A stretch of 64,000 nt of DNA from Ovis canadensis (GCF_042477335.2 NC_091255.1:28994501-29058500), one strand, 5' to 3'; counted from the stretch's first letter, positions 11,801 to 22,288 are shown. A program made the numbers and translations. Notes: generated by a model not told the origin, from the sequence alone.

Positions 11801-14800
11801 TCACAGTCCATGGAGTCACAAAGAGTTGGACATGACTGAGCAACTCACACACTCACACACACATACACACACAGAAGTCAACAGGATGCTGGGAGGAATC
11901 TCTTCCTAGCACTGGATCCAGCTAGGGTTGGGAAGAAGGCACAGTTCAGCACCAAATTCTCGGCACTCAGTTGATGGTGTCCTGCGACTTCGGAGGTGAA
12001 CTGTTTTCAGGGTTCCCTGGCACCCAGCCTCACTTCAAGGTGCCGTCTTTCTAGACCAGCCCTGACTACTCCCTGACTACTCATTTCCTGGTCTTTCTTT
12101 TTTTTTTTTTTGGCCTGTGAGATCTTTGTTCCTTCTCACCCTCTTCCTCCCAAAACTTGGTAGCTGGGATCTGAGCAGAAAAAGAGGAAAGGGAGGCCCA
12201 GAGCATGGGGGTGAGAAATTGATGCAGAATGAGCAGACTGTTTATTGGGATCTAGGAAAAGCCATTAAGAAAATAAGCACTTAAATGATTTTCAATCTGC
12301 CCGTGGAAGTCATCTATCTTCATGCTGGGGGAGAAAAAGCCCGTTCTCCAATCCCGGTTTTGATTGACTGATTTCCAATTCTCTAAACATTTCCCACAGG
12401 AGACTCTCACCTATCTCCCATAATGACAGGCCTTTGCATTTCCAGGCAGTGTTTTACATTTATTTCCGATTTGCTCATAATGGTCAAAAAATCTCTCTCC
12501 AATCCAAGGCATTTCTCCAGCAGTGCATGGTTTCCCTCGGGCCAAATAGCTCAGCTGTGATCCACGGAAAATGAGAATTTCCCAAACGCATCTTCGGACT
12601 AGGGGAGGGTCCGGCACCGCAAATTCAGACGGAAAATTCCCCACTGTTAGATCAATATCTGGGCTAAGAAATAAATGCCACAGGGGCAGAGAGCTGGAGC
12701 AAAATGATTACAATCGGCACAATTACATTCACCGGCAGAATCAGCTCGCTGATTACTCCTAGGGATGGGGTGCTCCCGCTTCAGCCACCACAGGACGGCT
12801 TGGGAATTAGAACATCACTCAGCATTTCATAATTTGACAGATTTGCCCGTTGCCTTGGCATGAGTTCATTTCCTCCATGCAGTACATTCCTGTAAGAGGA
12901 GTTCTTATTTCAAGGAAGGAAGGAAGGAAAGAAGAAAGGCAAGAAGAGAAGAAGAAAAAGAGGGTAAAATGAAGGGAAAGTAAATCTCAGAATATACGAG
13001 AGACCAAGGCTGGTACGTTGCAGGCAGAGGTTAAAATATGCTGCTTGGGAATTTCCGGGTCAGGGATCTGATATTATGACTGCTCAGGTGAGAATGAAGC
13101 CAGGACTTAAGCAGAACTGTAGCCAGCCACAGCTTCATGGGGTACAAAGGGCTCAAGAACGTATGCTTGGGTGACTTCCTTTTCCTGTTGACCGAGGAGT
13201 TTACTAGGCGAGTTTTCATTACCTGAAACCCAATCTGAAGTCCTTCTGGGGCCACAGGAAAAGGACTGTCTGCTGACAGGTGGGGATTTCTACAGCATCT
13301 TCCCTCTGCCAAGCTTTGAAGAGGCAGAGGCGCTCAGCGCTTTCTCATCAGTGGTGGATGCTGAGTAGGCGGGGGCCATGGCAAATGGATTGGGCACGCT
13401 GCGAGGCTCTGTGTACTGACACCGGCCCCAGGGCCCGCTGTGTCCCTACCCCCTCCCAATCTTCTCTTTAATCCCCCCAACCAGATAATGTGGGATTTGG
13501 AAGCATGTAATATCCATGAGACTCCATTATAGGCTATTAGGAGCTTTATATACAGTACCTGGGGGATGTGTCAGGCTGATGCTTGTCACTGTGGCTGCCG
13601 GAACCAAGAGGGACTACAGGAGTGGTCCCATGGGCCAAAGTGACCCTTCTATCGTTTTTATCAGTTTCCACAAAAAGGCAGCTCTGATCTCTGGTGACAG
13701 AGAGGTGGAAAGCATTAAACAGAAACGGCTTTCACTCAGAGTAAGAAGCATACAGGGATGTACAGGGAGAAGCACAATCACCGAACCACTGGATTAGTTC
13801 CTGGAGCCCTAAGGGGCTATCTACTGGGGTTTCTGCATGAGGGCACTATTGGCATTTGGGTGGGATTTTCCTGAACATTCCAGGTTTAATATCCCTGGCC
13901 CCTGCCCACCAAATGTGAATGGCAACCCCCAGGTATTGTGACAAGCAAAAAAACAAAAACAAAAAAGATCCAGGCCATTTCTACACCCTCTCTGATGTGA
14001 AATCTCTAATAGTCCAACAGTCATGCATTACAGAAGAGGAATCTGGGGGTTGGCTCAGCGAGCAATCAGAGCAAGGATACAGAGAGGATGACAGGACTGG
14101 ACCTAGAGCCAGATCTCCCAACTTAGGATCCTTTCCACAAAACAAGCAGCCTGAGGAGGAACCAAGAGATTGACACACAGGAAGGGATAAAACATGATAC
14201 GCCAAGGAAAAGGGACCACGAAAAGAAACAGCAAGGGGTTGGGGAAGGGAAAAGAAATAAAGTTGTTGTTCAGTCGCTCAGTTGTGTCCAACTCTTTGAG
14301 ACCCCATGGACTGCAGCACACCAGGCTTCCCTGTCCTTCACCATCTCCCAGAGCTTGCTCAAACTCAAGTCCATTGAGTCAGTGATGCCATCCAACCATC
14401 TCATCCTCTGTTGTCCCCTTGATCTCTGAAGAACAGAGATCAAAACAGTGAGTAGGGTCAGGGAACTGGAGGGAGGGGAAGAAATCTTACCAGATTCATT
14501 CAACCTTTACCACTTTATAGGTGTGGCGATAAAAGAGGACTTAGGATCTCTGTCCTCAAGGGCAGGGTGGATCCTGAGGAGGGAAGATGGAGGGACAAGC
14601 AAACCAATAGTGACAGCCAAGATCAGACTGAGGGATGGGCTGGATACCAGCGCAATACTGGGACTCTCACAACAGAACAGAGATGTCTCTGCCTGTTTTC
14701 TGAATGTGAGGCCAGGACTTCCCTGATGCCTGGCCCCAGACCCTTGCTGAAGAATGACAGAGAAGGAAGGGCCCAGATGCAAACTCTCACGTAGGGGTCT

Positions 14801-17800
14801 TTTTTTCTTTTTAACAGGCAGACTGGACTACTGCTGCTGGGAATGAAGGAGAATCCAGAATTAAAGACAATCCAGGCTACTTTGTCGAGGCAGGGAGTGG
14901 AGCACCAGTGTCTTTCATCTGAGGAACTGAAGCAATGTTTCCCCAATATTCGGTTGGCCAGGGGAGAAGTGGGGCTCTTGGAGGTGTCCGGAGGAGTTCT
15001 CTATGCCGACAAGGCGCTCAGAGCTCTCCAGGTGACATGGTGGATCGTTAGGGGCCACACAGCTCCTGCTCTGGGCATCCTGGGTCCCCGTCAGCCATCC
15101 CCTGACCCCTGGCCAGAGGAGCGCATTGGCCCTGAGGGTTCTAGTCTTCACTGTGGGGGCAGGGCGATTTTAGATATCCTATTAGGCCTGGACAATACGG
15201 GTGAGGAGGTCTAGAGCCTGCCCGCTCTTTTCTGCCCTTAGTGAAGGATTCTTTGTCCACCAGGGTGAACCACATATAAAAATGATTCTTCCTTCCCTGT
15301 TCCTGCCCTTTCAGGATGCAATTCGAAAGCTAGGTGGCATAGTGCATGATGGAGAGAAGGTAGTGGAGATAAAACCAGGGCTACCAGTCGCGGTGAAAAC
15401 TACCTCCAGGAGCTACCAAGCCAAGAGCTTGATCATCACGGCAGGTCCTTGGACCAACCGGCTCCTCCGTCCCTTGGGAGCTGAGCTACCTCTCCAGGTA
15501 GGGGGAACTAGAAGCTTGGGAGGTCATGTTTAAGAAAAGTTGGACCTAGAGGGACTTGAGCTTGAATCTTCCACCTGCCACGTGTTAGTGGATGACTTTG
15601 GGCAAGTTCATTCACCTCACTGAACCTCAATTTTATAGCCTGTAAAATGGGGACTAGGGCTGTTGGAGAATTAAATTAAATGATATATATAAAGGCCTTG
15701 AGACTTCCCAGGTGGCACAGTGGTAAAGAATAAGCCTACCAATGCCAGAGACTCAGGAGATGCGGGTTCAATCCCTGGGTCGGGAAGATTCCCTAGCAAA
15801 GGAAATGGCAACCCACTCCAGTATTCTTGCCTGGAGAATCCCATGGACAGAGAATCCTGGGGGGCTATGGTCCATGGGGTTGCAAAGAGTCGGACATGAC
15901 TGAAACAACTTAGCAAGCACACACACAACACAATATCACATGTAAATGACACGAGAACTGAGTGAAACAAAGATGGGTGAGTTGAGCAGGGCATCTGGAG
16001 GACCCCAGAATGTTCTCCTTTTCATTTCCCACTTTCTCTTCCTGCTCCAAGACCCTGCGGATCAACGTGTGTTACTGGCAAGAGAAGGTTGCTGGAAGCT
16101 ACAGTGTGTCCCAGGCCTTTCCATGCTTCATGGGCCTGGGCTTAAGCCTGGCTCCTCACCACATCTACGGGCTGCCCTCCAGAGAGTATCCAGGGCTGAT
16201 GAAGGTGAGGGGAGAGGTCCAGAGAAGGCTACCAGGGTCCCATGCAGATTTGGGGCGGCTACCCTAACTTCCCTCTCAATGAGCTCCCTCAGACCCCAGC
16301 GAGCAGCAGCAGGAACCAACTTCACTATTCAGTATGTGCTGCACGAGACTCCCAGCTGTCCTGGGGCCCAGCAAAGGGAGCCCTTCCTTTGTAAACAGAG
16401 GGTTAGCTGGGGAACGGACGGCTAGGCAACCTTATGTGGCAACAAAAAGCATCTGACAGGACTGGGGAAGGCTGGGGTGATGGCTGTGGTGCCTCCTGTG
16501 TGCAACCTGCCCCCCACCATCTCCTGCCGGGCTGGGGGTGGTGTGCAGGAAGCCGGCCCTTCCAGCTCAAACTGCTCTGATTGGGAGCCAGGTCTGCTAT
16601 CACCACGGCAACAATGCAGATCCGGAGGAGCGGGACTGCCCGGCAGCTTTCTCAGACATCCAAGATGTCCACATCCTGAGCGGTTTTGTCAGAGATCACT
16701 TACCTGACCTGCAGCCTGAGCCTGCTGTGATGGAGCACTGCATGTACACGGTAAGTGTGGGGGCAGCCGGGCCGGGCCCTCCCACGGCCCTGGGAGCAGG
16801 GCAATGGGGCAGACCGGCCTTGCGCGGCTTGGGCCAGACTCGGCCTGACCTCTGACATAGAATGTGACTTGAAACAAATGAGCTCATTTCTGAGGGTCGG
16901 CTCGCCTCCACCCGAGAGGGCCCATTAGAGGTTATTCATATTCCTTTTCATTAGGAAACTAGGCTTATGTCTGGCAGTCCTTCACTATGTTTCCCGGAAG
17001 AACTCTAAAAGAGTTTTTGGCAAGATGTTCTAGTTGAGCAGGCCTTGGGGACAAAGAGAAGAGACAGATGTCACCAGGGCCGGAGGCATCTTGGCTGAAG
17101 TTAGTTTACACACATTAACTGAGCACCTACTGTGTTCATAGCTCTGTATGAGAAGAGACAGATGGACAAATGAGAAAGACCTGCGTACCCCAGGGCACTG
17201 GCATGCAGAAAGCACGCCTGTGTCCTGTTCCCATTCTTTCTGGAAAGAAATCCAGCCGAGTCTCCTCCCTTCTGAGCCTGCAGCTCTTCTTCCTCCTTCT
17301 ATCCTCAAAGGACACAGGTGTGATTGTTTCTTTCTAGAACACCCCCGATGGGCACTTCGTTCTTGATAGACACCCAAAGTACGACAACATTGTCATTGGT
17401 GCTGGATTCTCTGGTGAGCCTGAGCGAGGGAAGATGGGGTGCCTTAAAGTTGACCTCAGTGCAAGGCAGAATGGTGTTTTTCATGCTTTAAGCTGGTAAG
17501 AGAAGGGCCAAAGTCCAGATTGTGAGTGTATAAGGGGGCTGAACAGGGCTGTCAGAGAATAAGGGGTGCTCATGGTGGGAGGCACCTTCTGCCTTTGGGG
17601 TGCAACCAGTGGGAATGTTAGCCCTGTCTGGGGACTGTGTAGGGGACTTCCAGGGAGCCCAGCTCTTGTCTATGAGGATGCCTGACCACCTGTTCTCCTT
17701 TCCCTAGGGCATGGGTTCAAGTTGTCCCCTGTTGTGGGGAAGATCTTGTACGAATTAAGCATGAAATTAACGCCATCCTATGACTTGACACCTTTTCGAA

Positions 17801-17838
17801 TCAGCCGCTTTCCTAGCCTGGGCAAAGCCCACCTTTGA
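5753..17838 (+). CDS. PIPOX: Peroxisomal sarcosine oxidase / L-pipecolate oxidase, eight exons
   Basis: The coding exons are 5753-5866, 7109-7257, 14818-15031, 15315-15497, 16052-16204, 16592-16750, 17338-17413 and 17708-17838. They sum to 1,179 nt and encode 392 residues. All introns are GT-AG and the phases agree. The protein is an FAD-dependent amine oxidase of the monomeric sarcosine oxidase family. It oxidises L-pipecolate (lysine breakdown), sarcosine and L-proline with O2, releasing H2O2 in peroxisomes. Visible hallmarks are the FAD-binding GAGIQG at residues 14-19, Glu37 closing the Rossmann fold, and the [10 protein letters not shown] segment at about 47-56. Lys271 lies in [13 protein letters not shown] and is the likely oxygen-activating lysine. 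Cys321, in EHCMYT, is the likely covalent FAD attachment site. The protein ends in AHL, a variant peroxisomal targeting signal. From memory the human protein has 390 residues; the extra pair here is in exon 5. Confidence 0.97.
7109..7257 (+). CDS. PIPOX: PIPOX exon 2
   Basis: It starts after a TCTCCAG acceptor with [14 protein letters not shown] and ends in phase 2 (tac ag|gttggg). The [10 protein letters not shown] segment lines the flavin pocket in this family. The following 7.6-kb intron is the largest in the gene and carries many repeats and two candidate regulatory blocks. Confidence 0.95.
7631..7873 (-). mobile_element. CHR-1-type SINE in PIPOX intron 2
   Basis: A reverse-oriented CHR-1 SINE is flanked by a perfect 12-bp duplication, 'ctctgcttgatt', at 7619-7630 and 7874-7885. 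Confidence 0.85.
8270..8420. promoter_or_regulatory. Candidate non-coding regulatory block in PIPOX intron 2
   Basis: This is repeat-free, AT-rich sequence with several homeodomain/POU-like cores ('ccattaact', 'tatgcaaat', 'agctaattac', 'gctaatgcac'). Density of such motifs in unique intron sequence suggests an enhancer, but nothing proves it here. Confidence 0.25.
8585..8755 (+). mobile_element. MIR SINE remnant
   Basis: MIR wording is clear: 'ctctggactcagacagg', 'cagctgtgtgaccttgg' and 'ctctctgcacctcattttc', ending near 'gcactatgcctagcac'. Confidence 0.75.
8975..9160 (+). mobile_element. Second MIR SINE remnant
   Basis: A second MIR copy in the same orientation shows 'aggcctggctctagatatc', 'actcaattttctcatctgc' and 'ggtctgttgtgaggataag'. 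Confidence 0.75.
9205..9318 (+). mobile_element. CHR-2-type SINE fragment
   Basis: The text 'gggggtccaatggctaagactc' through 'gtcagggaagatcttg' and an A-rich end identify a diverged CHR-2 SINE. Confidence 0.65.
9455..9985 (+). mobile_element. Old MER-type DNA transposon fragment split by a Bov-tA SINE
   Basis: The flanks 'gtttggcaaactttctgtg', 'ggccatatggtctctgttg' and, beyond the SINE, 'gggttccaataaaactttac' are the two halves of a common mammalian MER-type non-autonomous DNA transposon. I do not name the family with confidence. A Bov-tA SINE at 9590-9786 splits it, so the DNA transposon is older. Confidence 0.55.
9590..9786 (-). mobile_element. Bov-tA SINE
   Basis: The reverse-oriented ruminant SINE shows the Bov-A monomer wording ('ctctgtccatggaattctcc') and the tRNA-derived part with a B-box-like 'gggattgaacccgggtctcc'. 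It is inserted inside the older MER-type element. Confidence 0.9.
9995..10150 (+). mobile_element. BovB tail fragment
   Basis: The 3' BovB wording 'gagatggttggatggcatca' and 'cagacatgactgagcgac' is followed by a short (ATTG)n tail. Confidence 0.75.
10235..10454 (-). mobile_element. Bov-tA SINE
   Basis: A complete reverse-oriented Bov-tA copy ends at 'gagccaccagggaagcc'. Confidence 0.9.
10455..11639. other. PIPOX intron 2, no feature recognised
   Basis: Unique sequence without exon, RNA gene or clear repeat. Short open frames on both strands lack motifs. Confidence 0.4.
11649..11872 (+). mobile_element. Bov-tA SINE with short duplication
   Basis: A forward Bov-tA copy ends in a CA-rich tail. 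It is flanked by the 9-bp repeat 'agaagtcaa' at 11640-11648 and 11873-11881. Confidence 0.9.
12240..12890. promoter_or_regulatory. Candidate conserved non-coding block in PIPOX intron 2
   Basis: About 650 bp lack any repeat signature and mix AT-rich motifs with preserved CpG sites ('tcttcggac', 'ccggcaccgc', 'caatcggcac', 'caccggcag'). Motifs include TAAT and GATTA homeodomain cores and 'ttgattgactga'. CpG retention in AT-rich unique DNA is typical of constrained enhancers. Function is inferred. Confidence 0.35.
12911..12963 (+). repeat. Purine-rich GGAA/GAAA tract
   Basis: A degenerate (GGAA)n-(GAA)n run, likely length-variable. Confidence 0.8.
12964..14259. other. PIPOX intron 2, no feature recognised
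   Basis: No exon, RNA gene or clear repeat is seen apart from a short A/C-rich run near 13950. Confidence 0.4.
14260..14427 (-). mobile_element. BovB/ART2A tail fragment
   Basis: Reverse-oriented BovB 3' wording: 'gttgttgttcagtcgctcag', 'catctcccagagcttgc' and 'gatgccatccaaccatctc'. Confidence 0.85.
14818..15031 (+). CDS. PIPOX: PIPOX exon 3
   Basis: A pyrimidine-rich acceptor (tttttcttttttaacag type) precedes it. With the two bases left from exon 2 it reads [17 protein letters not shown] and on to ALRALQ, ending in phase 0 at a CCAG|GTGACA donor. This is part of the substrate-binding domain. Confidence 0.95.
15315..15497 (+). CDS. PIPOX: PIPOX exon 4
   Basis: It encodes 61 residues, [10 protein letters not shown] to GAELPLQ, in phase 0 at both ends. 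The ITAGPWT segment is the conserved flavin-domain motif of D-amino-acid-oxidase-like enzymes. Confidence 0.95.
15550..15695 (+). mobile_element. MIR SINE remnant in PIPOX intron 4
   Basis: MIR core text is seen: 'gatgactttgggcaagttc', 'ctcactgaacctcaatttt' and 'cctgtaaaatgggg'. Confidence 0.7.
15701..15937 (+). mobile_element. Bov-tA SINE in PIPOX intron 4
   Basis: A forward Bov-tA copy follows directly on the MIR remnant and ends in a CA-rich tail. Confidence 0.9.
16052..16204 (+). CDS. PIPOX: PIPOX exon 5
   Basis: It encodes 51 residues, [10 protein letters not shown] to YPGLMK, phase 0 at both ends. The acceptor is a CCAAG variant. The final lysine (residue 271) aligns with the oxygen-activating lysine of bacterial monomeric sarcosine oxidase. 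The segment [10 protein letters not shown] is two residues longer than the human sequence as I remember it. Confidence 0.93.
16592..16750 (+). CDS. PIPOX: PIPOX exon 6
   Basis: It encodes 53 residues, [10 protein letters not shown] to EHCMYT, phase 0 at both ends. Cys321 in this exon is the expected site of the 8-alpha-S-cysteinyl FAD bond. Confidence 0.95.
17338..17413 (+). CDS. PIPOX: PIPOX exon 7
   Basis: It encodes [13 protein letters not shown] and [10 protein letters not shown], closing the FAD domain, and ends in phase 1. Confidence 0.95.
17708..17838 (+). CDS. PIPOX: PIPOX exon 8 with stop codon
   Basis: It encodes the last 44 residues from [11 protein letters not shown] and stops at TGA 17836-17838. 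The final tripeptide AHL differs from canonical SKL but is the family's peroxisomal import signal. Confidence 0.95.
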
Positions 17839-17878
17839 CCCCTGGCCAGCAGCTTTCCTTCGGTGCCCAGGAGTTGGA

Positions 17879-17884
17879 AATAAA
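17879..17884 (+). terminator. PIPOX: PIPOX poly(A) signal AATAAA
   Basis: A canonical AATAAA lies 41 bp after the stop codon, giving a very short 3' UTR with cleavage expected near 17900. Confidence 0.85.
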
Positions 17885-17904
17885 GCTGGGAAAGACATCT
17901 AAGA

Positions 17905-19224
17905 GTAAGAAAGAGGCTGTGGGAGGCTATCCTTTTCTCCTGCCTCTCTTCAGTCCCCCATAAACACCAGCTGATTGAACGTACCTTCTTTCTCTGGCCA
18001 GCTCCCCAATCACACACCACTTTTTTGCTTCAGTTCAATCAGATATTCTATAATCACGGAGTGCCAAGGACCTTGGAGGTGGATGTCTCAGTGAGGAAGG
18101 GGCATAAGGACTGGCTCAGGAGACCAAAGCAACTGTTAAAATTCTCTTCACTGGCGCATTTGTTGAATTTCGGATAGATCTGACGAAAGTTGCCTAGGGG
18201 AGGGTAAACAAGATGGTCTGTAGACCATTCATGCCCTTGGAGCTCCTTTTCATAAAACTAGAGCCATCCTCTATCATGAACCCCCACAAAATGTGGCTCG
18301 TCGTGGGTACACAGTAAATGTTTGTTGAAAAAAAAGAATGTGTTGAACAAACAGATAAGTAAATGACTGCCTTGCATGAAAGCCTGTGGCAGGCTTTATT
18401 TTCCATGTGACCTTATTTCTTACAGAATTTAATTGTCTGAATTAGCACCACAGAATCCATTACCCCAGGACTCCTTAGGGTCTTTATCCCCTCAACGCAC
18501 CACACCCTCTTTCTCTAGATTCTTTGTCTGGTTCTCATCCTCTCATAAAGACGCTCAACTCCCCAGTCTCTCATTAAGGTGTATTGTCAGGTCTTTATGA
18601 AGATGGAGCTGTTCTACCAGAAAGGAAGAGAGAGACACACTCGCTCAGAAACCCTGTTCAATGTTTGAATGTTAAATGTGCCATTTTATTATCATTAGGA
18701 TTGCTCCCACTTAATGAAACAGCATTAACACCGAGTCGGCTGGCCTCCTTGCACTAATTGCTTTGGAAGGAAACAGGCTCATAACTGCCCCAGGGTGGGT
18801 GGAGGGGTGAAAGGTGTAAACAGAGACTCAAGGAAGGCTGAGCGCATTCTGATGAAACCAAAGCAGGAGGATCTCCAGACAGGGGCCCCTAGGACCCAAA
18901 AGAATAGGAGTTAACGTGCTCTGGGGAGAAAAAACAAAACAAAACAAAACAAAACTGGGACTGGGTGGGGTGGAAATGTTCAGAGGAATCCCTGAGTGGG
19001 GAGGAGTGGGAAATGAGAATAAGAGTAAAAATATTCTCAAAGGAAAAACAACACAGAGGAAATTACTCTTCAATTGCCGTATGGGCCTAGGCACATGGAT
19101 TAATGCTGATTTCTCCTGGGAATTATAAAAGCTAGCCAGTTGGAATGGAACACGTTTCCAACTCTGCTTTTTGGGTGCTCTCACTTGGTTTCCTGAACCA
19201 CAGCCTCTAAAAGGGGGGGGCGGG
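17905..19224. other. Intergenic DNA after PIPOX
   Basis: No gene is recognised. There is a (CAAAA)n run near 18927-18955. A TAAT-rich unique patch at about 18660-18770 might be regulatory. Confidence 0.4.
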
Positions 19225-19354
19225 GAGGTTAATCATATCTGTAAAATGGGAATGATATTACATCTCATGGATCAACCTTGAAGATATAATGCTGAATAAA
19301 ATCATCCAGACATAAAAGGACAAGCAGTGTATGATTCCACTTGTACGAGCTATG

Positions 19355-19580
19355 TATGCGTGCGCGTGCGCGCTCAGTCGCTTCAGTCATGTCTGACTCT
19401 GTGACCCTATGGACTGTAGCCCACCAGGCTCCACTGTCCATGGGATGTCCATGCAAGAATACTGGGGTGGGTTGCCATGCCCTCCTTTAGGGGATCTTCT
19501 TAATCCAGAGATCAAACCCGAGTCTCTCCTGTCTCCTGCTTTGGCAGGTGGGTTCTTTACCACTAGTACCTCTTGGGAAA
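19355..19580 (-). mobile_element. Bov-tA SINE
   Basis: A reverse-oriented Bov-tA copy preceded by an alternating GTGCGCG run, inserted in the old L1 piece. Confidence 0.85.
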
Positions 19581-19796
19581 CTTCTGAGCTACTTAGAGTA
19601 GTCAAATTAACAGAAACAGAAGGGGGAATGGTGGTTGCCAGGGGCTGGAGAGAGGAATAAGGAATTATTGTTTAATGGGCACAGAGCTTCAGTTTGGGAA
19701 GATGAAAAAGTTCTGGAGATGGATGATGGTGATGTTTGTATAAGACTGTGAATGTATTTAAATGCCACTCAACTGTACACTTCACATGGTTAAGAT

Positions 19797-19976
19797 GGGG
19801 GACTTCCCTAGTGGTCCAGTGGCTAAGACTCCAAGCTTGCCAGTGCAGGAGGCCTGGGTTCGATCCTTGGTCAGGGAAATAGACACTGCTTGCCACAACT
19901 AAGAGTTTGCATGTGGCAACTAAAAGATCTGCATGCCTCAGCTAAGACCTGATGCAGCCAAATAAATACTTTAAAA
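19797..19976 (+). mobile_element. CHR-type SINE
   Basis: Forward CHR SINE 'gacttccctagtggtccagtg' with an A-rich tail. It is flanked by 'atggttaagat' copies that mark the target-site duplication. Confidence 0.85.
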
Positions 19977-20037
19977 AAATGGTTAAGATAGTATATTGTA
20001 TGTTATGTATATTTTACCACAATTTTAAAAAGTGGGG

Positions 20038-20357
20038 CCCTTCCCTGGTGGTCCTGCAGATAAGAATCTACCTGCCAATGCAAGCGACAAGGGTTTGATC
20101 CCTGGTCCAGGAAGATTCCGCATGCCATGGAGGCAACTAAGCCCGTGTGCCACAGCTACCAAGCCCATGCTCTAGAACCCACATGCTGCAACTACTGAAG
20201 CCTGTGCGCCAAGAACATGTGCTCTGCAACAAGAGAAACCGCTGCCATGAGAACTCCATGCACCGCAACAGAGTAGCCCCCACTCACCACAACTTCATTC
20301 ACACAGCAACGAAGACCCAGCACAGCCAAAAATAAGGTAATAAATAAAAATGTTTAA
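20038..20357 (+). mobile_element. CHR-1-type SINE, near full length
   Basis: It runs from 'cccttccctggtggtcctgc' to 'agcacagccaaaaataagg' and an A-rich tail, close to full CHR-1 length. Confidence 0.85.
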
Positions 20358-20564
20358 AAAGGGGATAATAATACTGACCAACTCTAAAGGAGTGTGTGAG
20401 GATCAAATAAGGTCATTCATTCCACACACAAATATTTGTGGCTTCTGTTCTGTGCCAGGCACTATGCTAGGCATGGTGGATGTACGTATGAATAAAACAA
20501 TCGATGGCAATCTCTACTCTTGTGGTGTTTACAGCCCAGTGAGGAGAAGACATGTAGCTAATGC

Positions 20565-20788
20565 TTTCGTGCTTGTGCTCACGCTCAGTCATGTGCAACA
20601 CTTTGTGACTCCATGGACTGTAGCCCTCCAGGCCCTTCTGTCCATTGAATGTTCTAGGCAAGGATATGGGAGTGGGTTGCCATTTCCTTCTCCAGGGGAT
20701 CTTCCCCACCCACGGATCGAACCCACGTCTCTTATATCTCCGGCATTGGCAGGCGGATTCTTTTACCACTGAGCCTCCTGGGAAGCCT
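20565..20788 (-). mobile_element. Bov-tA SINE
   Basis: Reverse-oriented Bov-tA copy with the tRNA-derived part at 20695-20785. Confidence 0.9.
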
Positions 20789-22276
20789 ATGTAAATAATA
20801 CATATGAATAGATTATATTGTACATTAGATGGTGACAAATGTGTTGGGGGAAAAGCAGAGCAGAGTGGGGAAGATAGCGAATGCTGGGGGAAGGCTTGCC
20901 CTTTTGGATGGTGGTCAGGGTGAGACTCATTGAGCAGACTTGGAGGAGAGGGAATGCATCAGGCAGATACCAGGATGTCTGTAAGAGCACATGGTGAATT
21001 GTAAAGCAAGGTATTGTGTTATTACTAAGAGAGAGATGAGGTACAGACAGGGATCAGGGTAAGATCCTGCCAGCTCCCCAGCCAGCAAAGTTGGGGAGAA
21101 AGGATGCTGGGGCTCTCTCTCTCCTTGTTCCACGGCTGCCCTCCACTCCCTCTGCCTCTGCTTCTCTCAGGGCCACCCTCCTCCCCCAGCCAGCTGCTGC
21201 AGCTCCCCTTCCAAAATATCTAGTCTTATTCAGCTTGCTGGTGACAGCGAAAGGAGGGGACCAGTGTCTAGAGGAGGCTGAGAAAGGACAAGTGGGGGAC
21301 GCTGACAAGCGCTGCCTGAGCTGGCGAAGGCCCTTTACAAATGAGCCAGGGTGTCCTAGAAACAGAGTGCAGGCGGGGGCGGGGGCCGGGGCGCGCGGGT
21401 GTGTGTGGGAGGGGTGAGGTCAGGGCAGAGTGGAGAGAAGCAGGAATTGGATAAGAGGAGGCTGGCAACACGCAGGCCAGGGAGGCAGGCGAGGACCTGC
21501 AGGGATGTGCACACAACCCAAGTCGGAGGAACTGAGTATCTCTCATGGGGCGTGGGCTGGGGCCATGCAGGGGAGGAGAGTCTATGGCTATGGAGTAGAG
21601 GACTAGCCCTCGTAGATGGGCTCGGAGGGCCAACTTGAGGGTTTTAGTAACACTGAAGGATTTGCCAAGCAGACCTGCCAGCATTATCTCCCTGCCTCCC
21701 TTCTGCTTGAGCGTGGCCAGGCATCCACTTTCCGGCAGAAACCCTGCCTATCTTCAAGATGGGAGAAAATCAAAATAAATTGGGCAGGCAGGAAGAGACC
21801 TCTGGAAGGGCAACTGAGGTCCACATGAGCTGCAGGGGAGAGATAAGGGCAGCAAAGAGAAAGAGGCCGGCATGGTTGCCAACCAGACTAAGGCAAACAG
21901 AGGCAGGCTAAAAATAGATTGGGGGTGGGGAGGGAGGAGAGGCAGTCCAGAAAAGAAGGGAAAGCACAGGCAATCGATGCCATTGAGACTCTGACCCAAT
22001 TCTTCATCTCTCAGCCTCACCATCTGAAAAATGAGGAGGTGATGGGGGAAAAGGGAAAGACTGGTACAGAGGGGAGTCAGGGGAAAGTAATTTGAGTCCT
22101 GAGACCTAGGCGACTAACTGTGCGGTACAAATTAATAGTACCAGTGCGGAAAAGAGAAGGTATGTGGTGTAGTTGATACAAGTGGAAACCTAATTGGAGT
22201 TTGGTTGGGTTTTAAACCACGACAGGTTTAAGGTCTTAAGGAGTGTGATTCTAATTCGGACTGAGGTTCACCTGCT
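20789..22276. other. Intergenic DNA, no gene recognised
   Basis: Partly GC-rich (around 21370-21400 'gcgggggccggggcgcgcg') but with no exon, RNA gene or clear repeat. Overlapping open frames on both strands near 21050-21650 are explained by GC content. Confidence 0.4.
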
Positions 22277-22288
22277 TAGAAAGGTAAG

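Larger units (their letters stand above)
19225..20034 (+). mobile_element. Old L1 3' end, interrupted by two younger SINEs
   Basis: L1-type 3' text is split into pieces: 'gtatgattccacttgtac', then 'ggtggttgccaggggctgg' and 'ccactcaactgtacacttc', then 'tatgttatgtatattttacc'. A Bov-tA (19355-19580) and a CHR SINE (about 19797-19976) sit inside it. The CHR insertion is bordered by the repeat 'atggttaagat' on both sides. Confidence 0.7.

Noticed and set aside
21050-21690. Overlapping open frames on both strands near 21.1-21.7 kb
   Set aside because: Moderate GC content explains them. There is no start context, splice site or motif, and the CpG density is too low to call an island.
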